A stretch of DNA of 7,721 bases, from NCBI GenBank assembly GCA_945917385.1, contig CAMEHJ010000043.1:1-7721 (forward strand), read 5' to 3'. Positions within the stretch are counted from its first letter, which is position 1. Each line of letters starts with the position of its first letter. A program made the position numbers and the translations under genes. This document shows, piece by piece, positions 5,930-7,721 of this stretch. The notes beneath the pieces are model-generated. The model searched no databases, was not told where the DNA came from, and was given only the letters and a program-made list of their open reading frames with translations. This DNA comes from an uncultured bacterium. GTDB lineage: Bacteria; Bacillota_A; Clostridia; Oscillospirales; Oscillospiraceae.

Positions 5930-7681
5930 TTAGCCCTCATATCCTTTAGTTTCTTTATATTTCTGTTGAAGCGAGCGCAGGTCGGTGCTGCCCGCCTGCT
6001 GTGACTTGCGCCTGTGCTGTTCGTTTATTCGCGCTATGTAGTCGCTGAGACTGTCGCGGCTGCGGCTGAGATTCTCCGGCTTCTGCAGGAGCGAGACGAG
6101 AAGACTCATATCCTCGCTCGAGAGCGCCGCGCCGAGTGTCGATGCGCTCACGCTGTCCCCCTGCCGCAGCCTTCGGCAGATAAGCTCGTAAATCCTGCCG
6201 AGCGCGGCAGATGAAAAGGTCTCGCTCTCCGGCAGGTCGGGAGAATTTATAAGCCCCGGTTCGAGGTACAGAAGCCTTATAAGCCCCTCTTCCGCGACGG
6301 CGGAGGCGGGGTCTTCGTAGCGGGTGTTTTTCATCGGGTTCTGCACCTGCCGCTCCGGCTGAGTTTCCTGCTTTATACTGTCGTGCCTTGCGCGGGAGAC
6401 GAGCCGCCGCCTGCGCTGTTCGACCTCCTTTGTCACCGCGTCCGCCGGGACCGAGGCGATTGCGGCAACGCGCATCGCGTACACCTGCCTCTCCGCGATG
6501 CCGGGCAGCCGCGCAACCAAGTCGGACGCCTCCTTTAAGAAGGCGACCTTTTGATCGTCGGCGGACAGGTCGTACTTGTCCTGCACGCTTCGCAGGCGGT
6601 ACTCCACCTGGTCCTCCGAGCCTTCAAGCAGCCGTCGGAAGGCCTCCGGACCTTTTAGCTTTATAAACTCGTCCGGGTCCTTCGCCCCGCTGAGCCGAAG
6701 CACCTTCACCTTGACGTCAAGCTGTTCGAGGATCCCGATGCCGCGCTGGGCGGCCTTGATGCCTGCGCCGTCGTTGTCGTAGGCGATAATGACCTGATTG
6801 GTGTAGCGTGAAATGAGCCGCGCCTGCTCCGCCGTGAGCGAGGTGCCGAGCGAGGCGACCGCGCTGTCAAAACCCGCCTGATGCAGACTTACTACGTCTA
6901 TATTTCCCTCTGATAGAATTATATATCCGCTTTTCGATTTTTTAGCCAGATTTAAGGCAAAAAGGTTACGGCTTTTGTTGAATACAAGCGTTTCGGGGCT
7001 GTTCATGTACTTGGGCTCGCCGTCGCCGAGTATTCGCCCGGAAAAGCCGATGACATTGCCGCGCACGTCGATGACCGGGAACATGAGGCGGTTGCGGAAG
7101 GTGTCGTAAAAGCCGCCGGATTTGCCGCGCCGCACAAGCCCCGCGGAGAAAAGCTCCTCCTCGGAGTAGCCCTTTTCCCGCATCGCGCGAAGCAGGCTGT
7201 CCCATGCGTCGGGTGCGGCGCCAAGCCCGAAGCGCGTCGCCGTCTGGGGCGATATCTGCCTTTTTTGCATATATTCGACCGCGCCTGCGCCTGCGCTCGT
7301 CGATAGCTGCGAGTAGAAAAACCGTGCCGCGTCCTTGTTGAGCGCAAGCATACGCGCCCTGCGCCTGCTCTCGGCGTCGTTCGTCTCCTCCGGCATCGGC
7401 ATCCCTGCGCGCTTTGCGAGAAACTCCACCGCCTCCGGGAAGCTCAAATTCTCCACGTCCATGATGAAGCTGATCACTCCCCCGCCCTTGCCGCAGCCGA
7501 AGCAGTGGTAGATCTGCTTGTCGGGCGAGACGGAGAACGACGGCGTTTTCTCACTGTGAAACGGGCACAGTCCGAAGAGGTTTGCGCCGCTTCGTTTGGA
7601 CAGGCGCACATAGCTTCCGACAACGTCAACAATGTCGTTTCGCTCAACAAGCTCGTTTATGAAATTGTCGGGGAACGCCAC
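5930..7681 (-). CDS. dnaG: DNA primase (DnaG)
   Basis: Makes RNA primers on single-stranded DNA at the replication fork, working with the replicative helicase. The 583 residues contain three parts. The N-terminal zinc-binding domain has the CHC2 ligands C39, H42, C60 and C63 (CPFH ... CFGCG). The RNA polymerase core has FYDTFRNRLMFPVID (191-205) and a TOPRIM fold carrying SEGNID (257-262; E258 and D262), YDNDGAGIKAA (301-311; D302 and D304) and KDPDEF (334-339). The C-terminal, more variable part (about 440-583) corresponds to the helicase-interacting domain. The TOPRIM signature reads EGNID rather than the common EGYMD, but the acidic metal ligands are kept. The start codon is GTG, with AGGAAGTGA (7694-7686) upstream; its AGGA core is 9 bases from the GTG. 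Its stop abuts rpoD, the classic dnaG-sigA arrangement. The promoter is probably beyond the right edge; only 40 bases of upstream sequence are available. Confidence 0.97.
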   Translation of the reverse strand: MAFPDNFINELVERNDIVDVVGSYVRLSKRSGANLFGLCPFHSEKTPSFSVSPDKQIYHCFGCGKGGGVISFIMDVENLSFPEAVEFLAKRAGMPMPEETNDAESRRRARMLALNKDAARFFYSQLSTSAGAGAVEYMQKRQISPQTATRFGLGAAPDAWDSLLRAMREKGYSEEELFSAGLVRRGKSGGFYDTFRNRLMFPVIDVRGNVIGFSGRILGDGEPKYMNSPETLVFNKSRNLFALNLAKKSKSGYIILSEGNIDVVSLHQAGFDSAVASLGTSLTAEQARLISRYTNQVIIAYDNDGAGIKAAQRGIGILEQLDVKVKVLRLSGAKDPDEFIKLKGPEAFRRLLEGSEDQVEYRLRSVQDKYDLSADDQKVAFLKEASDLVARLPGIAERQVYAMRVAAIASVPADAVTKEVEQRRRRLVSRARHDSIKQETQPERQVQNPMKNTRYEDPASAVAEEGLIRLLYLEPGLINSPDLPESETFSSAALGRIYELICRRLRQGDSVSASTLGAALSSEDMSLLVSLLQKPENLSRSRDSLSDYIARINEQHRRKSQQAGSTDLRSLQQKYKETKGYEG

Positions 7682-7690
7682 CGTATCACT

Positions 7691-7694
7691 TCCT
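7691..7694 (-). promoter_or_regulatory. Ribosome binding site of dnaG
   Basis: AGGA on the minus strand, continuing as AGTGA, 9 bases before GTG at 7681. It supports the GTG as start. No ATG lies close upstream in this frame within the window. Confidence 0.6.
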
Positions 7695-7721
7695 GTCGTA
7701 TTATTTGACCGTCCACGCGAA

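Noticed and set aside
4385..6004. 539-codon open frame on the + strand opposite rpoD and the start of the PatB-type gene
   Set aside because: It is antisense to rpoD with no ribosome binding site or domain; the Leu/Gly/Val-rich product mirrors the acidic codons of the sigma factor.
7682..7721. TAATAC-like -10 element upstream of dnaG
   Set aside because: The match is weak and any -35 element would fall beyond the window edge, so a promoter cannot be supported.

Overview
This window looks like core chromosome from a GC-rich member of the Clostridia (Bacillota), most plausibly the Oscillospiraceae/Ruminococcaceae side. That placement is inferred from three things: a DUF1934 (YwiB-like) gene next to argS, a dnaG-rpoD(sigA) block, and a GreA-like protein of the type seen as a second copy in clostridia. 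No 16S or other decisive marker is present. All six large genes read as intact and share similar GC-rich codon use. I see no mobile element, CRISPR array, rRNA, tRNA, phage gene or sign of recent transfer.

Layout from left to right. (1) 1-102: the left edge, with two hairpins; one resembles a terminator for a + strand gene lying outside the window, the other is a hairpin after argS. (2) 103-2288, minus strand: a two-gene unit of a DUF1934 protein followed by argS, overlapping by a few bases or nearly so, with a clear sigma-A promoter at 2338-2366. (3) 2289-2502: a divergent intergenic region carrying promoters for both directions and, between them, a short cluster of GC-rich hairpins. (4) 2503-3428, plus strand: a small uncharacterised acidic protein followed by a GreA/GreB-family transcription factor, ending in a strong intrinsic terminator. 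(5) 3472-7681, minus strand: dnaG, rpoD and a MalY/PatB-type PLP enzyme packed head to tail with gaps of 0 and 1 base, transcribed from upstream of the window's right edge and converging on the terminator of unit 4.

Functionally the window is information processing: primase for replication, the housekeeping sigma factor for transcription initiation, a Gre-type factor that rescues stalled RNA polymerase, and arginyl-tRNA synthetase for translation. The PLP lyase is the metabolic outlier. I did not find a convincing new multi-gene system. The best candidates for follow-up are the unnamed 135-residue protein that shares an operon with the Gre paralog, and the hairpin cluster between the divergent promoters.
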